From NCBI GenBank assembly GCA_001805565.1, contig MHGM01000091.1, positions 1,652-9,346 of the forward strand: a stretch of DNA of 7,695 nt. Reading direction: 5' to 3'. The DNA is from Omnitrophica WOR_2 bacterium RIFCSPHIGHO2_01_FULL_52_10. GTDB lineage: Bacteria > Omnitrophota > Gorgyraeia > Zapsychrales > Zapsychraceae. The notes beneath the pieces are model-generated. The model was not told the DNA's origin and did no database searches. It saw only the letters and a list, made by a program, of their open reading frames with translations. How positions within the stretch are numbered: position 1 is the stretch's first letter; each line of letters begins with the position of its first letter. Of this stretch, positions 1 through 7,200 are shown piece by piece. A program made the translations under genes and the position numbers.

Positions 1-634
1 CCTGGATATCCTCATCGGAATCTTTGGCGGTCATAAACACAACCGGAATGCTCTTCGTGGCCTCGTTGGCCTTAAGGGCCTTGCACACGTCTCTCCCTTT
101 CATTTTCGGCAAAAATACGTCAAGGATGATCATGTCAGGCTTCTGGGATATGGCGATCTGCAATCCTTCCTCGCCCGTACCGGCCGTCAAGACCGAACAG
201 CCGTGCGCGATCAAAATCGGGCGGATGGCCTTGATCAAAATCTCATCATCATCGATCACAAGCAAGCTGTACCATTTCCTGAATTTTTTGTCATGAAAAT
301 ACATCCGGATGCCCGATTGGCTGAAATACAAAAAGACGATGATGTTCATGCAAATGTACGCCAGGGGAACAATATCGATCCTGGGGATATATTTAGAAAA
401 AAGGACGACACACATGATGGCGTTCATGATCACGATCAACTGGCGCCCCCACTCTTTGAGGGAAATGATGGCGATCGCCCCGATGAACATAACGCCGAAG
501 ATGCCGATATAGATATACGTGCGCAGCGGCAGTTCCGTGATGCCGGCAAAACGCAGGAAAACCAAAAGCGAAGTGGCGTACAATACGGCCAGGCCGGTCC
601 CGATAATTTTAAGATCATAAACTTTCTTAAGCAT
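1..634 (-). CDS. Membrane-anchored response regulator: four-TM module fused to receiver (REC) domain, 3' end missing
   Basis: The reading frame is open from an ATG at 634-632 to the left edge (211 codons, partial). A strong Shine-Dalgarno GGAGGA (641-646, minus strand) lies 6 nt upstream of the ATG and fixes the start. Residues 1-115 hold four hydrophobic segments, about 8-28, 39-60, 64-80 and 87-104. A REC domain begins near residue 122: SLLVIDDDE carries the acidic pocket (D128, D129), the phospho-acceptor is D172 in IILDVFLP, and the conserved Thr is T202 in VVFMTAK. The conserved Lys and any output domain lie beyond the window. Receiver domains are normally soluble and phosphorylated by a histidine kinase; here the domain would be tethered to the cytoplasmic face of the inner membrane. 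No kinase is visible. The gene follows the four-TM protein by 18 bp, so cotranscription is likely. It could be a stand-alone membrane receiver or the N-terminal part of a longer signalling protein. REC assignment is firm; its function is not known. Confidence 0.88.
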   Translation of the reverse strand, partial: MLKKVYDLKIIGTGLAVLYATSLLVFLRFAGITELPLRTYIYIGIFGVMFIGAIAIISLKEWGRQLIVIMNAIMCVVLFSKYIPRIDIVPLAYICMNIIVFLYFSQSGIRMYFHDKKFRKWYSLLVIDDDEILIKAIRPILIAHGCSVLTAGTGEEGLQIAISQKPDMIILDVFLPKMKGRDVCKALKANEATKSIPVVFMTAKDSDEDIQ

Positions 635-652
635 AACTTGTCCTCCGGTCCT

Positions 653-1045
653 TTACACCCGTTGCATTTTGACTTTGATTGAATATACCGCGGCCGTCAA
701 ACATAACGCCCCGACAGCCGGCAGCAGATAGAAAAGCGGCAAAGAAACTTGTTGCTGGCTGCTGATATTCCACAATCCAAGGGTGAGAAGCAGAACAATG
801 ACCATCGCCACCGCGTGAAAAACCCGCCACAATTTATGTCCGAAAAGGGAAACAACGCCGATCAAAAAATAAAGTACCGAAACAAACATCGCGACCCACA
901 AAAACCAGTCTTCCAGAGCCGAAGGGGATAAACTCCGGACCTGCCATTTACTGATCATCACGGGGATAAGAAAAAGCAGCGCCCGCGCGCCAACCACAAT
1001 TTCCGCCCACCATAAAATCTGTAATCCTAACGAGTTAGATTTCAT
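653..1045 (-). CDS. Small four-TM integral membrane protein, function unknown
   Basis: This 130-residue protein is not a family I recognise. It has four predicted transmembrane segments, about residues 9-30, 47-68, 73-93 and 101-122, with short loops and a basic C-terminus (KVKMQRV). No catalytic motif or signal peptide is visible. The ATG (1045-1043) overlaps the lnt stop as ATGA, and a Shine-Dalgarno AGGAG (1055-1059, minus strand) sits inside the end of lnt, so translation is probably coupled to lnt. The stop is 18 bp before the membrane receiver gene. Topology and the spacing of the SL...W.R motif between TM2 and TM3 resemble the N-terminal half of that receiver protein, so the two may share a membrane module. 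It is a real gene judging by the tight operon packing and the ribosome-binding site; any role in sensing or the envelope is inference. Confidence 0.8.
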   Translation of the reverse strand: MKSNSLGLQILWWAEIVVGARALLFLIPVMISKWQVRSLSPSALEDWFLWVAMFVSVLYFLIGVVSLFGHKLWRVFHAVAMVIVLLLTLGLWNISSQQQVSLPLFYLLPAVGALCLTAAVYSIKVKMQRV

Positions 1046-2634
1046 TGACCCTTTCTCCTGTGTTTATTATAAACGTTCCTAAAAAAGTGCAAAGTCTTAA
1101 ATTTGTTTTCTTTCGGGCTCAACGCGCCCAACAGGCATCCCCAGCATAAGAGCAAAAATACATCCCCGTAACGCGTGTAAAAAGTTTTTTGCCGGTCAAA
1201 CCGGACTTTCGCGACCGCGTAGCCCGGCACATAAGTTTTCTTGCCGTGTTCATCCTCCACGGCCCTGGTCACGCGCCCGGAGGCGTCGATAAAACAGCTC
1301 ACCCCCGTGTTGGCGGCACGCACCAGCGACCGCCGGTTTTCCACGCCGCGGAAAACCGACGCCTGCGCGTGCATGAACGGCTCTTTGGTGTCCTTAAACC
1401 AGGCGTCGTTGGTCATATTGACTAACAGCCCCGCCCCTTGCCGGACGAATTGCCGCGTGAGCCCTCCCAGCGTATCCTCAAAACAGATCAAAACGGAAAA
1501 AGATTTCCCGGCATCCCCTCCGGGCACTTCAAAAACCGTATATTCCTCTCCGGCGGTAAAATCGGCGATGGGGACAATATGCTCCAGAAAAGGGAACAGG
1601 CGACGCAGCGGGATGTATTCCCCGAAAGGCACAAGGTGGACCTTTCTATATTGCTGAAGGACCTCGCCGTTTTTTGACAACAAGATCGCGGTGTTATAAT
1701 AGCGGCCCTCTTCTTCCACGATCGCCCCGACCAGGAGCGGGACACCCAGACGCGCGACGAAACCCCGCAGTTCGTCGAATAATTCCTTATCTTCCCATAA
1801 TATCCCGGGATAAGATGTTTCCGGCCAGATGATCAGGTCCGGTTTTTCTTTCGCGGCCGCCTCGGTCAGGATCTGGTAACGCGCCAGGATATCCGGCCAG
1901 GCGGGTTCATACCATTTCATCGACTGCGGGGTGTTCGCCTGGACGACGGCAATCGCGGCCTGCGGCGCGGGTTGGTTTTGCGCCCGGCGCACAACCGCCA
2001 AACGTAACGCCCCATATCCTGAAGCCAGCGCCAATACCACAACAACAACGTTCAGCGATGGAGCGAACTTTAATCGCGCGCGCGGATCTTTGCAGACACC
2101 GTCGAATATTTCCTTGAACAAAAAATTGGCGAGAACAACCAGAAATGACACTCCGTAAACGCCGGTCAGATCCGCGACTTGAATAAGCAAAAGATTTTTG
2201 TATTGTGAGTACCCGAGGCTGGCCCAGCCGAACCCGGTCAGGAAATGCGCGCGGATAAATTCCAGAAGCGTCCACAGGCCGGCGATCCCGAAGGGTCTCC
2301 AGACTGTTTTTGATCCGGCAAGAAAACTATACCCAACCCCGAAGAGCCCGAAATAAACGGCGAGATACGCGACCAGTAAAATCATCCCCGGCAACGTCAC
2401 GTGGATCAGCCAGTAAAGCGTCCCGGCGAAAAAAAGGATGCCGCACAGATACGCGCGGGCGAACGCGCGCGCCGGCGTTTGACCATCCAGACCGCACAGC
2501 AAAGGGACAAGTCCGACCCAGGCCAAAGGCCAGATATCGGTTTTCGGGAAGGCCAAAATAAGGCATGCCGCCGACAGAATACTGCCTCTTTCTCCGGAGG
2601 AGAAAGAAAGATCTTTGTATTGACGAAGGTTCAA
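1042..2634 (-). CDS. lnt: Apolipoprotein N-acyltransferase
   Basis: Lnt transfers an acyl chain from phospholipid to the alpha-amino group of the N-terminal diacylglyceryl-cysteine, the last step of lipoprotein maturation at the periplasmic side of the inner membrane. The 530-residue protein has the family layout: an N-terminal membrane domain of several helices (about residues 18-214, with the typical AFPKTDIWPLAWVGLVPLL start), a nitrilase-like domain (about 225-475) and a final TM helix (about 489-504). The Glu-Lys-Cys triad is visible: E272 in IIWPETSYP, K331 in YRKVHLVPFGEY and C384 in VLICFED; NDAWF (W412) is also conserved. The start is uncertain. The frame opens after a TAA near 2687 and contains no ATG before the membrane domain; TTG at 2634 is the best available start but has only a weak upstream GAG. 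A CTG at 2577 preceded by GAGG is the alternative. The stop overlaps the next gene (ATGA). The product is typical in length and appears complete and active. Confidence 0.95.
   Translation of the reverse strand: MNLRQYKDLSFSSGERGSILSAACLILAFPKTDIWPLAWVGLVPLLCGLDGQTPARAFARAYLCGILFFAGTLYWLIHVTLPGMILLVAYLAVYFGLFGVGYSFLAGSKTVWRPFGIAGLWTLLEFIRAHFLTGFGWASLGYSQYKNLLLIQVADLTGVYGVSFLVVLANFLFKEIFDGVCKDPRARLKFAPSLNVVVVVLALASGYGALRLAVVRRAQNQPAPQAAIAVVQANTPQSMKWYEPAWPDILARYQILTEAAAKEKPDLIIWPETSYPGILWEDKELFDELRGFVARLGVPLLVGAIVEEEGRYYNTAILLSKNGEVLQQYRKVHLVPFGEYIPLRRLFPFLEHIVPIADFTAGEEYTVFEVPGGDAGKSFSVLICFEDTLGGLTRQFVRQGAGLLVNMTNDAWFKDTKEPFMHAQASVFRGVENRRSLVRAANTGVSCFIDASGRVTRAVEDEHGKKTYVPGYAVAKVRFDRQKTFYTRYGDVFLLLCWGCLLGALSPKENKFKTLHFFRNVYNKHRRKGQ
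2588..2606 (-). repeat. Perfect hairpin in the lnt 5' coding region
   Basis: The minus strand reads CTTTCTCC-TCC-GGAGAAAG: an 8-bp perfect stem with a 3-nt loop, about 10 codons after the assumed TTG start. A stable stem this close to a weak start could affect initiation or mask the GGAG on its 3' arm. The structure is directly visible; any regulatory effect is inference. Confidence 0.4.
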
Positions 2635-2667
2635 ATGCAGGTACTCATTGCCAAGCCCATTGACTAA

Positions 2668-2775
2668 AAGGACATACTGTTAATTAAAAACAACCCCCGA
2701 CTCGCGGATCATTTGACCAAATTGCTGTCTTTTGATAAAGGCGAGGGATTCGTGGCGGGCACGAATTATTTATAA
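2668..2775 (+). pseudogene. Possible remnant of a receiver-like gene
   Basis: Between lnt and the ATPase the plus strand has a 35-codon open stretch (TAA at 2665-2667 to TAA at 2773-2775). It reads KDILLIKNNPRLADHL, then TKLLSFDKGEGFVAGTN. This resembles the first strand and helix of a receiver domain (ILLVDD.P.L...L..LL....), but the acidic pair is replaced by K-N and there is no ATG. An AAAAGGA lies just before a CTG at 2677. It ends 1 bp before the ATPase stop codon, where base composition changes, so it may be the stub of a gene broken by insertion. The minus strand is also open over most of this stretch, so chance is a real alternative. Confidence 0.2.
2748..2766. repeat. Perfect 7-bp hairpin in the ATPase-lnt gap
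   Basis: ATTCGTG-GCGGG-CACGAAT forms a 7-bp perfect stem with a 5-nt loop. On the plus strand it is followed by an A/T-rich TATTTATAA; on the minus strand no U-run follows, so it is not a canonical terminator for the ATPase transcript. It could be a weak terminator or a protein-binding palindrome. Confidence 0.35.
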
Positions 2776-2776
2776 A

Positions 2777-4012
2777 CTATATTACGCTTCCTGGCTGTTC
2801 GTGTTGTCGTAATATAAACTGACTAAGAAGAGGAACAGCTAGGGAGTATTTACCGTGGCGATTTTTATATACTAACCCGTTGTCGCTCAAGGAACTAAGC
2901 ATTTGGTTGACATGGCTTGGGCTAAATGGATGCTCCACCATCTCTTTGGACTTCTCAACTACATCTTGGACAGAGAATTCATCCTCACTGTTGGGAAGTT
3001 TTGCAATAATGAATAAAAGCTCTTTTTGTCGGTCAGTCACACGCGCCCACCTTCCAGCGAAGAAATCCGTATCTAATTTTCGGGTGATCTCATTGACAGG
3101 GACTGTGGGCGTCTCACCCGAAGCGATTTTGGAAAGAAAAACATCATATGTTTCCCGGCAGATAAACTGTATAAAATAAGGATACCCCCCCGAATGCCTC
3201 ACAATTAAATTGACAGATTCATCGCTCAATTTAATCGGACATTGGGCACTCTGGACAGGTTTTAATATAGCGTCCTTGCTGTCTTTTTCATTTAAACGTT
3301 TCAGGACTACCACTCTAAACATCCGTTCCGCAAAAGTCCTGGACTCCACGAGTTTAGGAAATAACGTTGGTAAACCTGTTAGGACCAACAAAAACGGGAT
3401 ATCCTTTTTTTGTATAGATTGAAAAACATCCAGCAATATCCCAAGAGGATATTGATCTTTCGCGGGTTGGTCGGATAAATTTTGGGCCTCATCATAAGCG
3501 AAAATTAATCCTTTTGTGCTTGTCTGCTTTAAAGCACTCCACACTGTTTCTAAAATATTTTTTAATTTATCCGATATCAATCCCGGAGTACTGTTAAATA
3601 AACTGGATAAAAAATCGAACCCCATTCTGGTATCAACTTCTGTAGAAAGATTTGAAAACCCCATCTGAAGAATCTGCTTTTTACCTATAATAATATTTGA
3701 TGTCAGAACAGATAAATCAGCCAGAACCCGTGTAGCAAGATTAGCTTCACTAATACTGGCTGACTCTGAAAGATCAGTCCCAACCCAAAACCAACCTTGA
3801 TTAATGGCCATTGGTTTAAATTCATCAAGTAGGACCGTTTTGCCGACACCTCGTAATCCGGTAAGTACCATATTTTCAAGTATTGTGCTTTGTGTGATGA
3901 GCCTTAAAAACTCTTCTTTTTCTTTTTCACGTCCGGCTAAATGTGGCGGCATATGGCCTGCACCTGGACGGAATGGATTGGCGAATTTTCTATTAAGCGG
4001 CTGAGAGTTCAT
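2777..4012 (-). CDS. Orc1/Cdc6-like AAA+ ATPase with C-terminal winged helix
   Basis: This 411-residue protein is a STAND/Orc-type P-loop ATPase (AAA_16-like). After an NPFRPGAGH...LAGRE leader (11-29) come Walker A GLRGVGKT (52-59), Walker B LIFAYDEAQ (169-177, D174/E175), a sensor-1-like strand LLVLTGLPT (208-216), a candidate arginine finger R230 in FAERMF, and a sensor-2/lid motif SGGYPYFIQ (274-282). A helix-turn-helix-like region follows (about 325-400; DRQKELL, SPSHVNQMLSSLSDNGLV), suggesting DNA binding. From memory, the LAGRE...LTGLRGVGKTVLL pattern occurs in a widespread bacterial ATPase family of unknown function. The gene is visibly more AT-rich than secA and lnt, has its own promoter-like region and no clear Shine-Dalgarno before its ATG (AAAA directly upstream), and sits between a MITE-like element and a gap with possible gene debris. 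All this suggests horizontal gain. It appears intact. The natural substrate or partner is unknown; it has no signal peptide or TM segment, so it is cytoplasmic. Confidence 0.85.
   Translation of the reverse strand: MNSQPLNRKFANPFRPGAGHMPPHLAGREKEKEEFLRLITQSTILENMVLTGLRGVGKTVLLDEFKPMAINQGWFWVGTDLSESASISEANLATRVLADLSVLTSNIIIGKKQILQMGFSNLSTEVDTRMGFDFLSSLFNSTPGLISDKLKNILETVWSALKQTSTKGLIFAYDEAQNLSDQPAKDQYPLGILLDVFQSIQKKDIPFLLVLTGLPTLFPKLVESRTFAERMFRVVVLKRLNEKDSKDAILKPVQSAQCPIKLSDESVNLIVRHSGGYPYFIQFICRETYDVFLSKIASGETPTVPVNEITRKLDTDFFAGRWARVTDRQKELLFIIAKLPNSEDEFSVQDVVEKSKEMVEHPFSPSHVNQMLSSLSDNGLVYKNRHGKYSLAVPLLSQFILRQHEQPGSVI
2778..2816 (-). terminator. Inverted repeat at the ATPase 3' end, possible weak terminator
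   Basis: TATATTACG (2778-2786) pairs perfectly with CGTAATATA (2808-2816), a 9-bp stem with a 21-nt loop, overlapping the last ATPase codons and the first bases of its stop. On the minus strand it is followed by GTTTATAAATAATT, T/A-rich but not a clean T-run. It may end the ATPase transcript or mark the edge of the inserted segment. Confidence as a terminator is low; the repeat itself is plain. Confidence 0.3.
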
Positions 4013-4021
4013 TTTTAGTAT

Positions 4022-4079
4022 TATTTACTAATAAATATGAAATTAGCTTGCATACTTAATTTATATAAAATAGTAAATA
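4022..4079. promoter_or_regulatory. Nested AT-rich dyad, candidate operator for the ATPase gene
   Basis: TATTTACTA (4022-4030) and TAGTAAATA (4071-4079) are perfect 9-bp inverted copies centred on TGCA (4049-4052). Inside them AAATTA (4040-4045) and TAATTT (4057-4062) form a second, almost co-centred inverted pair. The right outer arm lies between the -35 and -10 of the putative ATPase promoter and the left arm in the leader just before the ATG, so a dimeric or looping repressor, perhaps the ATPase's own winged helix, could bind here. Seen: the symmetry. Inferred: the function. Confidence 0.45.
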
Positions 4080-4085
4080 TGTCAA
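4058..4085 (-). promoter_or_regulatory. Putative sigma70-type promoter of the ATPase gene
   Basis: On the minus strand a consensus -35 TTGACA (4085-4080) is followed after 16 nt by TAAATT (4063-4058); TATAAA (4065-4060) at 14-nt spacing is an alternative -10. Initiation would be near 4050, giving an AT-rich leader of roughly 40 nt with no Shine-Dalgarno. The -35 is exact; the -10 is approximate. Confidence 0.5.
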
Positions 4086-4093
4086 GAAAAACT

Positions 4094-4280
4094 TTTGATA
4101 ATGTTTAGCGGTCCGAGAGCATCGACGAGATACATTTTGTCATTAAATTCCCTCCCCCTTGTGGGGAGGGTAAGGGAGGGGGAGAAAAGCAACGTTTGCC
4201 GTCGATCCCCCTCCCCTAACCCCTCCCACGAAGGGAGGGGAATCCTATCCAATTCTCTCTATCCGCTAAACATTATCAAA
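4094..4280. mobile_element. MITE-like element with 18-bp terminal inverted repeats
   Basis: TTTGATAATGTTTAGCGG (4094-4111) recurs perfectly inverted at 4263-4280, bounding a 187-bp segment with no credible gene. The core (4147-4243) is a large GC-rich imperfect inverted repeat. The outer flanks are also related: beyond one mismatched stretch both ends carry an A-run (plus strand AAAAAC on the left, the inverse of AAAAAAG on the right), so the repeat may extend a few bases further. At the right end ATCAAA/TTTGAT (4275-4290) makes a 6-bp hairpin just after the secA stop and could help end secA transcription. I see no clear target-site duplication and no transposase, so movement would depend on an enzyme supplied elsewhere. 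The short frame across it (reading NSLPLVGRVREG...SPNPSHEGRG) is a by-product of the repeat, a pattern I remember from repeat-derived spurious proteins in many genomes. Confidence 0.7.
4147..4243. repeat. GC-rich imperfect inverted repeat forming the element's core
   Basis: The left arm ATTCCCTCCCCCTTGTGGGG... (4147-4182) is matched by an inverted right arm CCCCCTCCCCTAACCCCTCC...GGGGAAT (4207-4243) with small insertions and substitutions, around a 24-nt spacer. Each arm is itself built of C-tract/G-tract pairs (CCCTCCCC...GGGGAGGG), so each can fold as a small hairpin or both as one long stem; the G-tracts could also form quadruplexes. Confidence 0.75.
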
Positions 4281-4294
4281 CTTTTTTGATTTGG

Positions 4295-7200
4295 TCACGA
4301 ACCGCCGCAACATTTCTTGTACTTTTTCCCGCTGCCACAGGGGCACGGGGCGTTGCGCCCGACCTTTGGTTCTGTGTGTCGCACGGGCGCGGGGGACGGT
4401 GGCGGCAGAGGCGCTTCGCCGGGAATGTTATGCCCCGTGGGCATCGCGGAGGAAACAGGCGGCCCACCCCTGGCGAGGCTCGCCGAAGGCGGCCGTTGTC
4501 CCGAAAGACCTGCCTGTCCCTGCCTCGCCGACAGGCGGGCGGCAGACAGGCCTGCCTGTCCCGTATAAGGCTTCGCCTTTGACAGGACCTGCCCGGCAGA
4601 CAGGCTGGAAATTTCATCATGGACCAATTTTTGGGGGACAGATCCAAAGACGCTCCTCATCCGCGCGGACGGGTCGACACGTTGAATCTTGAAGATCATC
4701 TCCGTGACTTCCTGATGGATCGAATCATACATCGTCTGGAACATCGCGAAACCCTCGCGTTTATATTCGATAACGGGATCGCGCTGGGCGAAGGAACGCA
4801 AGCCAATGCCTTCCTTTAACTGGTCCATCGCGTAGAGATGATCTTTCCATTTAGCGTCGATGGTCTGCAACAACAGCATCCGCTCCATCTGGCGCAGCTG
4901 TTCGGCGCCGATATCTTTTTCTTTTGTTTCATACAACGCCAGAAGACCCTGCGTGATCGACCCCTGGATCTGTTCCTGGGGCATCCCCGCGAGAGTGCTT
5001 TTCTGCCCGCCCAGATCAAAATGAAATTTCGTCTTAAGATAAAGATCCAGCCCTTCCACATCAAATCCCGCTTCCTGATCCCCGGCGAGGGCATACGTGG
5101 CGACGACCCCGGCGGCCATCTGCTCGATGGATTCGAGCATCAGGTGTTTGACGTCATGGCTTTCCAGGACGTAACGGCGGATCGAATAGATCGCTTCGCG
5201 CTGGCGGTTCATGACATCGTCGAATTCCAGCAGGTGTTTGCGGATCTCAAAATTATGCGCCTCCACCCGTTTTTGCGCGTTCTCGATGGCCATGGTCAGC
5301 CACGGGTGTTCGAGCACCTGGCCTTCCTCCATCCCCAGCTTGTCCATGATCCCCATGATCCGGTCGGAGGCGAACAGGCGCATCAGATCGTCCTCGAGAG
5401 AAACGTAAAACCGCGATGAACCCGGATCGCCCTGGCGGCCCTGGCGGCCGCGCAGCTGGTTATCGATGCGCCGCGACTCATGACGCTCGGTGCCCAAAAC
5501 GTGCAGCCCACCCGCGGCCACCACCTTTTCATGTTCTTCCCTGACCTGCTGACGGAACTGTTCGATGAACTTGCGCGTCAATTCATCCCGCTGCGCGTGA
5601 TCATTTTTATCTTCCAGCTTTTCCTCGGCCAGGCTTTTCGCCAGATGCTCGGCGTTACCGCCGAGCATAATGTCCGTCCCGCGCCCGGCCATATTGGTGG
5701 CGATCGTCACGGCCTGGTGGCGTCCCGCCTGCGCGATGATATGCGCCTCACGCTCATGATATTTGGCGTTCAAGACCTGATGGGCGATCCCCTTTTGCTT
5801 GAGCATTTTCGAGAGCATTTCGGATTTTTCGATGGAGATGGTGCCTACCAAAACCGGCTGGCCGCGCTTGTGGAATTCTTCGATCTCGGTGACGACAGCA
5901 TGAAATTTCTCCTTGATCGTTTTATAAATGCAATCAGCATGATTGACGCGCTGCAGCTTGCGGTTGGCGGGTATGGCCGCCACGTCAAGATTGTAGATCT
6001 GCTTGAACTCGTTGGCCTCCGTGTACGCGGTCCCGGTCATGCCGGAGAGTTTCTCGTACATGCGGAAATAATTCTGGAAGGTGATGGTCGCCAGCGTCTG
6101 GTTCTCGCGCTCGATTCTGATGCCTTCTTTGGCCTCGACCGCCTGGTGCAGACCGTCGGACCAGCGGCGTCCGGGCATCAGGCGCCCGGTAAATTCATCG
6201 ACGATGAGGACCTCACCGTCGCGCACGACGTATTCGACGTCTTTGGCAAAGAATTCCTTGGCCTTGAGGGCCTGGAGAATATGATGGCGGTATTCGATCG
6301 TCTCCATGTCGTGGATATTCGCGATGCCGAAAAGCTTGGCCGCTTTTTCCTCGCCGGCCTCGGAAAGCGAGACCGCTTTTGTCTTCTCATCGGCGACGTA
6401 ATCGAACCCCTTGGCCAAATCCTCTTCCTCGCCGCGGTATTTCGCGCTGAGCTTTTCCTGGCTCTCATCGGCGATGCGCCTTCCGGTAAGCTGGCGGCTG
6501 ATCTCATAGGCCCGGTAATATTTATCCGTCGATTCCTCCGCGGGGCCGGAGATAATCAGCGGGGTGCGCGCCTCATCGATCAAAATACTGTCCACCTCGT
6601 CAACAATAGCGAAATAATGCCCGCGCTGGACCATGTCCCGGCGGCTGATGACCATGTTATCGCGCAGGTAATCGAACCCGAATTCGTTGTTGGTGCCGTA
6701 AGTGATGTCACAGCCGTAAGCCTGCTGGCGGCTGGCGGGGGCCATATCATGTTCAATGACCCCGATGGTCAGCCCCAAAAATTCGTAGATCGGCCCCATC
6801 CAGGCGCGGTCGCGGCTGGCCAGATAATCATTGACCGTCACGACGTGGACGCCTTCAGAGGTCAACGCGTTTAAATACGCGGGGAGCGTTGCCACCAAAG
6901 TTTTTCCTTCACCGGTCGCCATTTCCGCGATATTACCTTCGTTGAGGACCATCCCGCCGATAAGCTGAACGTCAAAATGCCGCATGTTCAAAACACGTTT
7001 GCCCGTCTCGCGCACCACGGCAAAGGCTTCCGGCAAAATACTATCAAGGATTTTCTTTCTGGTCGCGCGGAAATCCTTGCGGGCGGCGTCGATCTGGTTC
7101 TGCAGGTCATTTTTATCTTCCGCAGTGACGGCCTTCCAATAAAGGTCTTCAAGCTGTTGCAGGTTCTCTTTTTCCTTGGCGATCATCTGCTGATAGCGTG

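Noticed and set aside
203..682. A 159-codon plus-strand open frame over the receiver gene.
   Set aside because: The minus strand encodes clear TM helices and a REC domain with a good ribosome-binding site; the plus frame is its shadow.
2631..2660. A 9-codon minus-strand leader ORF overlapping the lnt TTG.
   Set aside because: It has no ribosome-binding site and no attenuator-like codon run; too short to call as a gene.
4095..4289. A 64-codon plus-strand open frame (NSLPLVGRVREG...NPSHEGRG).
   Set aside because: It is a translation of the MITE-like inverted repeats, not a gene.
5480..6874. A 464-codon plus-strand open frame antisense to secA.
   Set aside because: It lies wholly opposite a highly conserved gene, its translation shows no recognisable domain, and it is explained by the codon bias of secA.
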